From NCBI RefSeq assembly GCF_019649055.1, contig NW_026570226.1, positions 2,604,001 through 2,668,000 of the forward strand: a stretch of 64,000 bases of DNA, written 5' to 3'. The stretch comes from Paramacrobiotus metropolitanus (Eukaryota > Tardigrada > Eutardigrada > Parachela > Macrobiotidae). Under the pieces are notes generated by a model. That model was not told the DNA's origin. It made no database searches and saw only the letters and a list, made by a program, of their open reading frames with translations. Position numbers and translations under genes: made by a program. This document shows positions 44,908 through 56,383 of this stretch, one piece after another; position 1 is the first letter of the stretch, and each line of letters begins with the position of its first letter.

Positions 44908-47900
44908 CCGCAGCTTCCACGGCTCATGAAGTTGACGGCAACACACCGCTTATTCCCCTATGCAGCTTCGCAACCGGTGCCTTAGCATTTACGCTCGCAA
45001 TCAATAATGAGCCTACTACTGTCATTTTGGATACCGGATCAGGAGTATCTCTCATCAACGATAAGTTCGCCTTCAAGCAGAAATTCGAGCAATTCCAATG
45101 GAGTGGACCGTCTCTCGCAACAGTGAACAATAGCATCATACAGCCGGCAAATGCATGTAAGCTTCAACTAAAAATTCTTAGCCATTCAGCAACTGTTACG
45201 TTCGGAATCGTTAAAGATTTTCCTTTTCAAATCCTATTGGGCAACGATTTTCTTAGTCAGTCACCTTTCCTGGTCAGTTTCGCAAAGAAATTGTTAATTA
45301 ACCCGAAAACCTGGGAAACTCTTCCAGTCGACTGTGTGCGTCCACCGACGTCCTACACCGTCATTCCAGGATCCGTGCCGATTACGGAAGATTCAAGACA
45401 AACAAAATGCGCGCAAAACTACACCAATCCCGTTTGTCCTGAGTCCAACGTCTTTAGCACGGATACCATGGAAAGCCAGAGGATCCAGAAGACTGCAGCT
45501 TCTCTCTCTCTGTGCGCGCGGCCCCAGGTAATGAGCGTTCCACAGAAACCCCTTCGCCGCCTCTCGATAGCGCTAGTGGAACACGTCCGGACCCGAACAT
45601 AAAGAAATCGAATGTTATGATAAGTCCCACTGACTTACTCAAGGAAGCTTCCCGAAAATCCAGGAACCGAAGTCCCAATAGACGAATTCGCCAAGCAGTT
45701 CAATTTTGGTGACATGAACACTGCTCAGAAAGATGCCATGCAGAAGCTACTCTACAAATACCGCGTTCTGTTCCCTTCGAAGACAAAGAAAGTTGGAAGA
45801 ACGAATAAGATCCAACACAGCATCGACACAGGAACACACCTTCCGATACGCGAACAATTACGACGCCACGCCCCATGGCAGCGAGACTTCATTAACAAAC
45901 AGATAAAAGAATGGCTTGAAGAAGGTATCATTTCTCCATGTAACTCGGATTGGGCATGCAACATAGTCCTTGTGCCGAAGAAACCACAGGACCTCCGTCT
46001 CTGTATTGACTACAGACCAGTCAATGACATTACAAAAAGGATTCCTATCCCTTACCAAGGATAGACGATTGTCTAGATGTCCTTCAAGGAGCAAAATGGT
46101 TCACAGGATTGGATCTACTTTCCAGATACCTCCAGGTCGCGATGGCTGAAAATTCAAAAGATAAAACTGCTTTCCTGACTCCAGACGGTTTGTGCCGTTT
46201 CGAAGTCATGCCGTTCGGACTCTGCAATGCACCTGCCACGTTCTCCCGTCTTATGGATAGTGTCCTTGGAGACATAAAATTCAAGTACGTAATTGTGTAC
46301 TTAGATGACGTACAAGTCTACAGTCCCACCTTCGAAGACCACCTCCAACATCTAGAAGAAGTTCTCATTCGTTTTCAAGAAGCTAACTTAATGTTAAAAC
46401 CATCGAAATGCTTCTTTGGATGCACGACCCTGAACTTCCTTGGACACACCGTTACGCAGGAAGGAATCCGTCCGGACAAGTCAAAGGTCACCGCCATTTC
46501 CAAATTTCCAAGACCAACGGATCTTACAACACTACGTTCCTTCCTTGGAGCAGCGAACCATTACCGTAAGTTCATTAAGGATTTTTCCTTAATTGCGAAT
46601 CCGCTTAATAAACTTACGCAAAAAGATCAACCTTTCGACTGGGGTGAAGATCAACAAATTGCTTTCGAAACACTTAAAAAGGTGTTGACCAATCAACCGT
46701 TACTAGTCCACTTTGACCAAAATAAAGAATTAATTCTTGAAACCGACGCGTCAATGCTTGGACTCGGAGCAGTCCTGAACCAAGTGGATGAAAATGGAAA
46801 CGTCAAGCCACTGGCCTACGCTTCCCGAAGCCTGTCGCCTAGCGAAAAGAACTACTCTGTCACTGAACAAGAGCTTGCAGCAGTAGTCTTCGGAGTGGAG
46901 CACTTCCACACGTATTTGGGAAACCCGGAAAAACGTTCCAGATCATCACCGATCACAATGCCCTTTGTGGGTTAATCAAGAGCAAGAATCCCACCGGCAG
47001 GTTAGCAAGATGGGTGTTACGCTTACGTCCTTACCATTTTAAAATTGGCTACCGTCCTGGCAAAGCCAACAACATGGCAGACTGTTTGTCCCGATTTCCG
47101 TTTGACGCCGAAAACGTACCAAAGGAACACCAGTTAAGTGCGCCGCTGTTCTTCCTGAGAACGTACGATGTCTCACAAATGCAGCGTGATGACGACTATT
47201 GCGCGAAAATCATCGCCATCCTTCAAGGCGACACTACTACGAACGAGTACCGACAGAAAAGGATTCACTTCTGCATTCGAGGTGACGTCCTCTATCGCAT
47301 AGTTTTCCGCGATAACCAGATAACTTTTCTTATGGTAATTCCCAAAAGCCTTCAGCGAACGATCCTCGAAAACGCTCATGACAACTCTGGACATTTCGGT
47401 ATATCCCGCACGTACGAGAAAATCCATCAAAAATACTACTGGCAAAATTGCATACGTGACGTATTCAATTACGTTACTTCCTGTCATTCGTGCCAGATCG
47501 CAAAATCGCCAAACCACCGTCCGCCAGGTTACCTTCAACCAATTCCAGTATACGGACCTTTCCACACTATCGGTACCGACTACCTTGGCCCGTTCACCCG
47601 AAGTTCCAAAGTAACATGTACCTTGTAGTCGCGATCGACCACCTTACCAAATGGGTAGAAGCTCGACCCGTTAAAAGCGCTACCGCCTCGAACGCCGCCC
47701 ATTTTCTCGTTGAACAAGTTTTGTACCGCCACGGCACGCCAAAACGAATTCTTTCAGATAAAGGCAAACATTTCGTCAACTCCCTGATTGACAGTCTATT
47801 ACGTTATTTTGCCATAGAACACTCTACCACAACCGCCTACCATCCTCAGACTAACGGTCTAACAGAAAGGATGAACCGAACAATTAGCATCGCAATTTCC

Positions 47901-48663
47901 ACTACGTGTCCGCGAATCACCGCGATTGGGATAAGTATGTACCCGCAATTATATGGTACATCAACACCGTGAAGAATGAGACGACGAAACACTCGCCTTT
48001 CGAATTACTTTATGGACGACAATCAGTTTTTCCCATGGACCTCCAACTGCAATACGATGGCCTTGAAGAAGTCCATAACGTCCAAGAGTACGTACAACAA
48101 GTCCATACATGGCTAAAAGCAGCTCAAGAACTCGCCAAACTACGCGTGAATTCCGCTCAAGATAAATCCGCTCCTCGCCACAATGAGAAACGCGAAACCA
48201 CAACCTTTACCCTGGCGACCTAGTCCTACTACGGACGCCTCCAAAATTACACAACGCAGATCATCAACCAACGACCTCCAAAGAACCCGAAAAACTGACA
48301 ACAAAACTACTCAAAAAATGGCATGGACCTTGGGAAGTAGTTCGTCAAATTTCTAACGTCAATTACGAAATCCGGAATCGACACGGATGAAAGAAAACCG
48401 ACATCGTCCATGTTGAACGCCTACGACCATTTACTGAACGCGAAGAAACGAATGCAGACAATGAAATCCTTTACGCCAACGACACTGAGATTGGCCCACC
48501 GGAAGTCCCTCACGAAATCCTCGACAATGAAGAAACCATAGAACTTGAATCTACCGATCAAGCCAACGCACCAGCACAGGACGACGTACCCGAAGACGAT
48601 GAACCGCTCACGCCACGTTACAATTTACGACCGCGGATGAAGCTGAGGACAGCTTCGAAATAA
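44902..48663 (+). pseudogene. pol of element C2 (protease, RT, RNase H, integrase)
   Basis: Protease is intact at its active site (LDTGSGVSL, D at 45030). Private one- or two-base indels, mostly in homopolymers or short repeats, break it at about 45510, 45651, 46036, 46925, 47898 and 48210. Shared lesions are the shift near 47607 (integrase core entry) and TGA at 48388-48390. All catalytic landmarks of Ty3/gypsy pol can still be read in pieces: YLDD, TDAS, H-H-C-C, D-D-E. Confidence 0.85.
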
Positions 48664-48673
48664 AGACGGAGAG

Positions 48674-48923
48674 TGTTACGATAGTATGAATGATATGCCC
48701 TTAAGCAGATCCTTGTTTACAGTGAAAGTTCTTACATCATGCATTTCCCCAAACCGCCTTAAGCGTCAGAAGTGTAGAACGCTAGAAGCGTAATCACATG
48801 CATGCATTGTCATTCTCCTGTTTACCGTTTGGTATATAAGTCCACCACTTTCACTGGTGCTAAGAACCATTCTACCGCTGAGCAATACATGGAATAAAGG
48901 CTTACGCAAACCACCATGTATCA
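48674..48923 (+). repeat. element C LTR 3
   Basis: 250 bp, ends GTATCA, followed by the TTAA target copy and host sequence homologous to 19607 onward. Confidence 0.9.
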
Positions 48924-49128
48924 TTAATTTCCGCTTTGTTCGTGACTGTAGGAAAGCTCACGTTGTGCAAAGAAGTTGAGAGTTAATTGCAAGACGCTGT
49001 TATGCAAGTCAGATCTACCACCGTACCACGTATTATTTTAGCGATACAGATCGATTAATGGCCGTATGCAACGCTCTGTTATTGTACTAAGATCTGAATC
49101 TTCGAGCAGCTTACGATTCATTACGGCT

Positions 49129-52100
49129 CGTTTTTATTGATTTCACAAGAAGCGGTTCAAAACAATAAATCAAATAAAAAATAACTCATTTAATGCTGCC
49201 GCTCCCTCCATTGTCCCGAGTACAGAAGCAGCGTTGCCACGCTGAATTTCCAGCGACAGTCGTTGACGGAGGTACTCATGGGAGCGTGGCTCACCCGTAT
49301 GCTTTTGAAGTCGCTTGCCAATTTCTTTCACTAATCGGCTAGCTGACTTTCCCCATGGTCCAAGAGTTTCAAAAGCCAGCGGTACGAAGATGTATCTGCC
49401 CTGAAGGTACAAGTACAATCCCGCTTTCCTATCCTCCGCCTGTGCGGCGGCGGATCCCGCGGTGACTGATGTGGCTTTCCGGTGAGACATAGCCACAGTG
49501 TCCACGCAGGTCACGCCCACGCCAAACACATACCGCGTTGCCACGCAAACGTGGTGCAGCCATCTGGGCGGCGGTCCGATGTGTGGGATGTTCCTCGCGG
49601 CTCCAATTTTGCAGGGATGCCGGCTGATACTAACGATCTGCACAAAATACTGTTCAGGCCGCCATGGCGTGGATGCCTTCCAGCTGAGAATGCGCAGGAC
49701 AAGCCGTGGTGACCATACTCATCAACGGGCTTGTGGCACTTCGAACAAGAGTGTGCTTCACAGATACTTACACCAAGTCTCAGGCCGACTGATATCTTCA
49801 CGGTGTCATCGTCCAAGAGATTACCGATATGTGCCGAGGGCAAGGCATTTAACCATATACCAGCTTCCGGTGTCGACTGTGCGAGGAGGCGGGCCCGGTT
49901 GATTTCATCGTCGCGAAAGATGTCCAGCAGTACGGATAGCGGTGCGTTACAGAGTGGAAGGTCCCATGTTCGTTGTGCTTTTCTGGCATTATGCCAGGAG
50001 TTCTGCCAGGCGTGCGTTAGTTTTCCATAACTCGAAAGCGGCCGAGATGTTAACAGCGGGGTGATCAGGGAGCAATAATGATATTAAGTCGATTACGGAG
50101 TGAATCGAAGCCAAGAAGGCTGGAAGCGCTAATTCTTCCGCCCGACGTATACCAATACCGCCTCTGCTCACTGGAAGTGTCGCCTGCCGCCAACATGGAT
50201 AGTCATCGTGGCTGGTCCGTACATTACACAGGGTCTGGAAACACAACCGCATTGCTTCATCCAGTTGGTAGAGCTGTTGCGGTTGTTTCCAGGCATTACA
50301 ACACCGCAGCATATAAATAATTTTCGGGGCCCCCAGGCAGTTTTTTAGGAGAAAAAGTGCGTGGTGGCGGGGCAGTAGCTCCAGGCGGTCACACGCCATC
50401 TTTACTGTTGCGCACTTCTCGGCAACAGCTGGACCGATGCCTTCGTCCAACACCGGTGCACCTAGCAGCAGGAAGTCGGTGTTAGTCAGGATACGTACTT
50501 TCGGGTACAACTCCTGGAAAAAAGCCACAGCGTCGTTTTGGGCTTGCTCTGTTCCTCCAGAGATATGAAGCTCGCACTTCGCTTCGTTCACCATTAAGCC
50601 AATTTCACGAGCTTTCCGGATGATCTCTCCGAAGACGTGTGCTACTGTCGCTGGCTTACCGCCCACGGTTCCATCATCCAAGAACCAGGCGTTTAAATCT
50701 GCCTTCAACGATGCAACGACTGGCTGGAGTGCAAGGCCGAACAGTAATGGGCCCAGTGGATCTCCTTGCTGCACTCCCGACTCGGAAGACATAATTATCT
50801 GTTCAATAAATAGCAAAGAATGATTACCATATGCACAATGAAGAAAGGCTTTGTATTCGTGTAGGTGAAGTTCAGCGGCATCTAAAACAGCTTTTCTGGA
50901 AACGGTGTTGAAGGCGTTTTTGAAATCAACTTTTAGAACCGCTTTTAGCTCGGCAGCGGACGACTCCACAAATACTCTTGTCGCATGCACAATTGCTTCT
51001 GCCCCACCACGCACGTTAAAACCAAGCTGCTCGGGCGACAAAACGGATGTAATACGATCGGCAACACGATAGCAAATTATCTTCGCTGTAAGACGGCGTA
51101 AAGTTAGACCAACCGCAATCGGGCGCAAGCCACCGTCCTTCTTTCTCAAGGCGAGCAGTTTACCACCGAAAAACACTGGTCGGATCTCCTCCGGGATGCT
51201 TCCGTTAATTGCCAGATTCAAAACGTTCGCTAGCGCTTCGCAAAGTGGCCTACATTGATCATCGAATTTGTGTCCGACCATGTCGAGAAGGTGTTGTGGA
51301 CGTAAACCATCCGGTCCTGCTGCTGAACCACGAGGAAAAGTGTGTACGGCGGAAAACACTTCTGCTGCTGTGATAGGCGGCGCTGCAGCTGCTGGCGGAG
51401 CGAGCGGAGCCGAGGTAGGGGGCGGTGGGCATTCTGGATGCTTTTCCCGTAGCTCCTGTAGCAGAGCAGGGGAAGGGGTGGCGACAGCGTCTGTTGAGAG
51501 AATTAGCCGCATGGCTCCAGAGATGCTACCGTCGTCAATTTTCTGCCCGACACGGCGTACAAGATCCTCTTGATCTGATTTCTTTTTGGGGGCCGGCGGG
51601 GGCGGTGTCGGGGGTAGTTCGGTTCCTCGATCGAAGGCGCCGACGTTCCGTTTCACAACAGTCGCTAAAGATTCTGTCCGTTCCGATTTAGTTTTCGGCG
51701 GTGCACGGAGCGCGGTAGAGGCAAAGGAGAACAGCTTTTCCCAGGAGGGCTTATCGTTCTTGTTGGCGACCTGCTGTAGCGCCGTCCTGAGTGAGTCCCT
51801 GGCCGTAGAGCGAGCTCCGTGCGGAATGCGTCGCATGACTCGCTCCTTTGACGGCTGGAAGCTTTTCGTCGGTGGTGGCGTAGGTGCTGCCCCTGCAGAA
51901 TTTTCCGCGGTGCCCGGGGAGGCCGATGGAGGCACGGAATCGGGTGGGCGCTGTGGGCACTTTTTCTTGTGTCGAGTAAGGCCTCCCCCTCTGCAATATT
52001 GTTTCTTACAATACGGACAGGGAACCTTGTCATTACTCATCGTGGAAAACGGCCTAAAGGAGAGCGACTGACCTGGTTAGTCCATGAAAGAGCAGGATAC

Positions 52101-52556
52101 TTGGAGGACCGGGCCGCTGCAAGCAGCGGAACCCGAAGCGTGCAAACGGGTCCCCTTCTGCGGCGCAGCCCCCGAGCACGTTTACATCCTCCAAGCCACC
52201 CTTCAGACCAAGAGGGTTCCTACCCCGATTTGGTCGGCGTAGGGAAATTAAACGCCATGATCAGGTGCCAATAATAATAATCGATAATAATAATAATCAA
52301 TTGCTTCAAGCTTTCGTTGGCTGTAACAGTATAACGCATCAGGAATGTAAGTATTCATTTGATCATTTGATCATTTTTGTTGAGTGAAGAAAACTTGATC
52401 TCTTTTGTTGAGTGAAGAAAACTTTTAACTTGATCTCTTCTGCCGACGACGCATTTACAGGATGTAGTAAAATTGGAATCAGTAACAACGTTTGCCTTAT
52501 ACCAGTCTGCAAATGAATATGAATAAATTGATATACAGTACCTGTTTTAATTTTTT
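49129..52556 (-). mobile_element. non-LTR retrotransposon with restriction-like endonuclease
   Basis: Insertion in duplicated spacer: left similarity to 19640-19790 stops at CATTACGGCT (to 49128) and resumes after AATGACGGCT (to 52567), suggesting a target duplication of about 10 bp with one mismatch. On the minus strand there is a 5' region of about 500 bp with TAA repeats, one long protein region (52040-49170) and a short 3' UTR with AATAAA-like runs. R2/R4/NeSL-type lineage by domain content. Confidence 0.75.
49170..52040 (-). pseudogene. RT and restriction-like endonuclease of the LINE
   Basis: One polyprotein in the R2-like order. N-terminal zinc finger CPYCKKQYC...HKKKC (residues about 8-28), Pro/Ala/Lys-rich linker, RT from about residue 230 with AAGPDGLRPQ, LKVDFKNAFN (motif A), GVQQGDPLGPLLF (motif B) and FLDDGT near 450 (motif C, F-L-D-D instead of the usual F-A-D-D). 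The 683-codon frame closes at 49989. One shifted base leads into the next piece (to 49511) with the zinc motif CSKC...HHGLSC and DRRPDG. A second lost base near 49514, inside the W-DVTC-DT endonuclease motif, shifts to the final piece (to 49170). The second break hits the likely catalytic Asp. Confidence 0.8.
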
Positions 52557-52937
52557 TAATGACGGCTTGACACCGTTGTGACACAGCCAACCGGCTGACT
52601 GAAGCGCGTGTTACTTCCGGTAGCCCCACCAGCCATCTGCGCTAATCTGTTCGCGCGAATCTTCAACGCTCATCTGTCTCTGACAACTGTCATGCGCTTA
52701 TATGACATTGTGGCTGGCTTGAGTGGCCCTCACAAGGTGAGCGCTGTATTCCCAGCATGGATTTTTCCACTGTTATTAAGCCATTTGTGACATAAATCTG
52801 CGAAGCAGAGTCGTCAAGCGCAGGCACTGTGCCGTCTCCTGGGTCACAGCTTCACAGCATTCATGAAAAATTTAGCCAACAATAACTTATCTACCCAACT
52901 ACAGTAAATAAGGAAGATTTTGTAATCGTTCATTTGC
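52557..52937 (+). repeat. GPCR upstream region, duplicated copy
   Basis: Matches 19800-20100 and more weakly 33985-34060, including the ETS-like site at 52613. It ends at a receptor scrap starting 52938. Confidence 0.6.
52613..52620 (-). promoter_or_regulatory. ETS-type site in GPCR upstream copy
   Basis: ACTTCCGG in TTACTTCCGGTAGCCCCACC, same context as 19831 and 33992. Confidence 0.4.
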
Positions 52938-53770
52938 GCGGCATCTGCTGGACTGCCGCTCATTTGCTTCTCGTGCCGGTTGTTGCTGCAGATGCGCTTC
53001 TCTATATAAAGAACCGGAAACGATAGCCGCATGCTCAATAGTGACGTGTGGGAGTAAGATCACACGCCGGGATGTACGTACGGATGCTGACTGTCCGCCT
53101 TCTACCTGCAACATGACAGATAATCTAGTCAATCAATGCTGTGATTTGCTGTTCTCTTTTATTAGCGGTGTATATGATGTCATAACGCGAAGTCTGTATA
53201 AGTTCTGGTTGTTGCTAATATCGATATAATCAGTCTTACGATTTACTTCTTGAGACTGTTTTCTAATTACAATTTCCTTGCGTTGTGGACTATGTTGAGA
53301 ACTGGATAAAGAGACAGCAGTACTTGTTCCTTCTGATGTACATGATCGATCCCGGAATATTGCATAGAATACAGGTTTGCTTGTGACACAATCGTCCTAG
53401 CTCTTTACTGATCCTCATAGAACCTGCGACCGGAAGTTGTAATTGGAATGTTCCTGCTTAGGGATTCCTGATTCGTGTTCCTGAGTCGTTCGTCCTATTC
53501 CACCATAATTGATCTGTTACAGTTTGAGATGAGAGTTGCCTACGGACTGACATTTACAGGCGTGGAAGAGTAAAGATTGTTCATGGAGCTCACGCTTATA
53601 CACGACAATAGACTTAACGCTGTCGCCGGCTTAACAAGCTGGGAACTATTTTGCCCACATGAGCGTTGTGCTCGCCCAGTATCCAGTTGCTCTTCACCTT
53701 CGACGTCTGCGTTTGCGCAAGTCTGGACGTCGTCAAGGCGGCAGGACGATTCTCGAAGGAACGGTAAACA
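52938..53770 (+). pseudogene. GPCR scraps (TM4 and TM5 end)
   Basis: 52938-53025 encodes GICWTAAHLLLVPVVAADALLY, ending at an early stop. 53680-53760 encodes SVVLAQYPVALHLRRLRLRK, the end of TM5 and the basic tail. About 650 bp of unrelated sequence lies between, and no TM6-TM7 exon follows. A dead copy. Confidence 0.65.
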
Positions 53771-54239
53771 GAGCGTACACTTTGATCAATTGGAACTCGT
53801 GTTTAAAAATGCCTCTGCTGTGTAGTTAACCGGCTTATCATGGATATTTTATTTTTTTAAGGGAGCAAAAATTTTTAAAACCAAACAGGAAAAGCCTGTA
53901 ATCCGACGCGTACTAAGTTATCCGCCGCTGGGAAATTTCAGTTTGCCAGTCGCCAGTCGGCATACGTTTTTTACCGTAACCCCCTTTAATGATACATAAC
54001 TCACATGCGCAACAGCGCGCTTTGGATTTAGCAGTTATCATAATATAGTCCATTTCTACCACTGTCTTTCGTACGCGCTACAAAGTTCGAAGTGTCCATG
54101 TGGTCGTATAGCCGCTACATCACTCCGAGAAATAGCTACTCTATATTATGTACATGTTTTTAGAGGTGAAATGTTTTATTGTTATAACGCTTTATTGTTA
54201 TTTATATACAGATAGCTTTCCAGTACTTTTTTCTGTTTC

Positions 54240-55900
54240 TGTTACGCTCCAGTTGCAGGGCACTTACGTACGCCGGCACGCACACGACAGACTTTTCGGC
54301 GTTCGACACGCCTCTGGGAACTTGGGCATTTTCTTCTCGCACAAGTTGCAGTGCACTCCTGAGCTTCTTTTCGCGGCCAATGTCAAAACGCCGGCCGAAT
54401 TTCCTGCCGACCGAATTTTTGTGTGGTCAAAACGCCGGCCGAATTTTTACAGCTTTTTCAGTTCTCAAGAAGAACTAGTAAAAAATATTATCTGCCTCGG
54501 GATTACACATACCACGCGATGTATGTACATATAACAAAGATTTGGGCGCTCTACACGTAAAATCGTGCCGATGAAGTTACTCAAGTATCTTCATCGGCAC
54601 GATTGTTGCTTTGACAGCGTGCATAGAAAGCTCGGAGGAGATCAGAAAGGACAGTGCAAAAGAGACAAATAAGGTGTCACAAAAACAGGTAGAAAACCAA
54701 CTTAAAGCGATCCATGCAGAAGTAAAGAGTTGACACATTATGTTCATAGTACATTCGTTGCAGTAGAAACTTCTACTCTGTATCTGTACCCAAACATGCT
54801 CCATCGTCCATGGTACAAAAATCAAAGGAGTATCCACTGCGTTCCCAAAACTAATCGCCTAACCGACCGAAGCGAAGCGGCGTTAATATTCCGTTCACCT
54901 TGCAATTGTACTAATGGTGAATAATGAACGTTAGTATACAAATGTTTACGGAAATACAGAAGTACGTCCTTGTAACCAATATCGTTCTCAAGGACTTTGT
55001 TCAGTTTGTTGTATTACTTACATTATACAGAATAGTGAGTACGGCAAGTACTGTTCCATCGTGAACATTGAACAACTACTTAAACTTATGTCTTAGTACA
55101 AGTAGTCTTGGCATGCAAACCTGAACCTATGACCTTGTTGGGTTATATACGAGCTATGACCTATGACCTCGTAACTTACCTATATTCCCCTTTACTGTTC
55201 CGAAGAATAGCTTCGCTTCGGTCTTGTAGTACTAGCTTAAAGCGGTGCGCTTTCCCAGTCATATTTAGGCTACGGAACAAACTAACAAAACAAAACAAAA
55301 TGCTGTAAAATAAAGGTTTCTTGAACGCCTTGTTTGTCTGTTTCGCACTGTCCTTTGTGTTCTCTTCCGAGCATTCTATGCAAGCTGTCAATGCAACTGT
55401 AACGTGGGGCCTTATGGGCGCCCACGTACCTTCGACGGCGAAACAGCGGCGAACCCGGATTGAGGCTTTAATGCCGAAATCAAACTCGCGCACCGTGGCG
55501 CAGCAAACACCAGACTAATGAGATCGGATCCTACAGCCAGCGCAGCTGTGCTGTAGGTCCGTCAAAACACCACAGAAATGTGTGGGATTGAAATCCCCAG
55601 AAACAGCGAAACACAACAGCGAATGGCCAATCATGAAGGCGGAGCTATCGGCCTTCACACAACATCAAAAACGTGTCGATAAACCGTGTGCCTGGTAATA
55701 TTTTTATAATATTTAAAATATGACTGTACTTGAAGCTGAAAATATTGAAAAAATTCTGACGGCGTTTTGACCACAAAAAATTCTACCGGCAGGAAATTCT
55801 GCCGGCGTTTTGACATTGGCCTCTTTTCGCCTGAGGTTTCATGCATATACATGATACCCACATCGCTCTCGTCGCCGAACACAGGTGCTTAGGTATGGCA
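54240..55900. repeat. 1.65-kb imperfect palindrome (foldback)
   Basis: Three pairs of segments are reverse complements in nested order: 54290-54480 with 55735-55880 (shared GGCCAATGTCAAAACGCCGG), 54605-54680 with 55325-55397 (shared AAGGACAGTGC), and 54858-54880 with 55203-55225 (shared GACCGAAGCGAAGC). The centre is near 55040. The middle arms each encode a similar peptide (FALSFLISSELSM and FALSFVFSSEHSM), so the arms may be inverted copies of a coding exon. A transcript would form a long hairpin. Confidence 0.6.
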
Positions 55901-56383
55901 TTAATTAGTACATTGCTTTTGTTGTTTATGCTTTTACATTTGGATTCACAATACGCCCTCTTTAGCATTCTAATGGGCGATTACTATACAACAGCCAACC
56001 ACTAGGGTAGGGCGTACAGCGAACAAGTTTGTTCACACGTTCAGCCAGGTCTAAATTAATCGCTCAAAGGGCAAATTAACCGGTGCAGCGGTCGAAGTTG
56101 TGTCATCGCTGCCACTATTTCTGACTAAGAGAAATGGCTGGGGCGTAAATTGTTGCAAAGACTAAGAGTAACAGCCGTTAATAATACACATTTAGACAAT
56201 AATGAAGATTACGAAGATTACATATAGAAGTCATTTCTTGACCAACCATGCAACGAACGGAGGTCGACAGCTAGTGCCTCGCTTATTTAATTTTGCAATT
56301 TCCGCTCATTAAAAAGCTGAGCTATTACCACCAAAGCAATTTATCTTCCGTTGTTTTCTTGAAGATTGCATTCCGTTTGAACC

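Larger units (their letters stand above)
37597..48923 (+). mobile_element. tandem Ty3/gypsy elements C1-C2 sharing a middle LTR
   Basis: Three 250-bp LTRs start at 37597, 43135 and 48674, with two nearly identical 5.3-kb interiors between them. TTAA flanks the whole array (37593-37596 and 48924-48927). The empty-site paralog at about 19604-19616 (ATTTTAATTTCCGC) has it once. The array thus came from one insertion that became a dimer, by LTR recombination or by integration of a multimer, or is an assembly duplication. Each interior has gag, protease, RT, RNase H and integrase in Ty3/gypsy order. Confidence 0.9.

Noticed and set aside
52270-52305. TAA-repeat next to the restriction-endonuclease LINE as a site-specific (Dong-like) target
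   Set aside because: Comparison with the uninterrupted paralog near 19790 puts the insertion edge at about 52556, so the TAA run lies inside the element's 5' region rather than in the target.
54148-54534. 128-codon ORF in the palindrome's left arm as a gene
   Set aside because: The matching part of the right arm is broken in every frame and the start has no support; kept only as part of the foldback.
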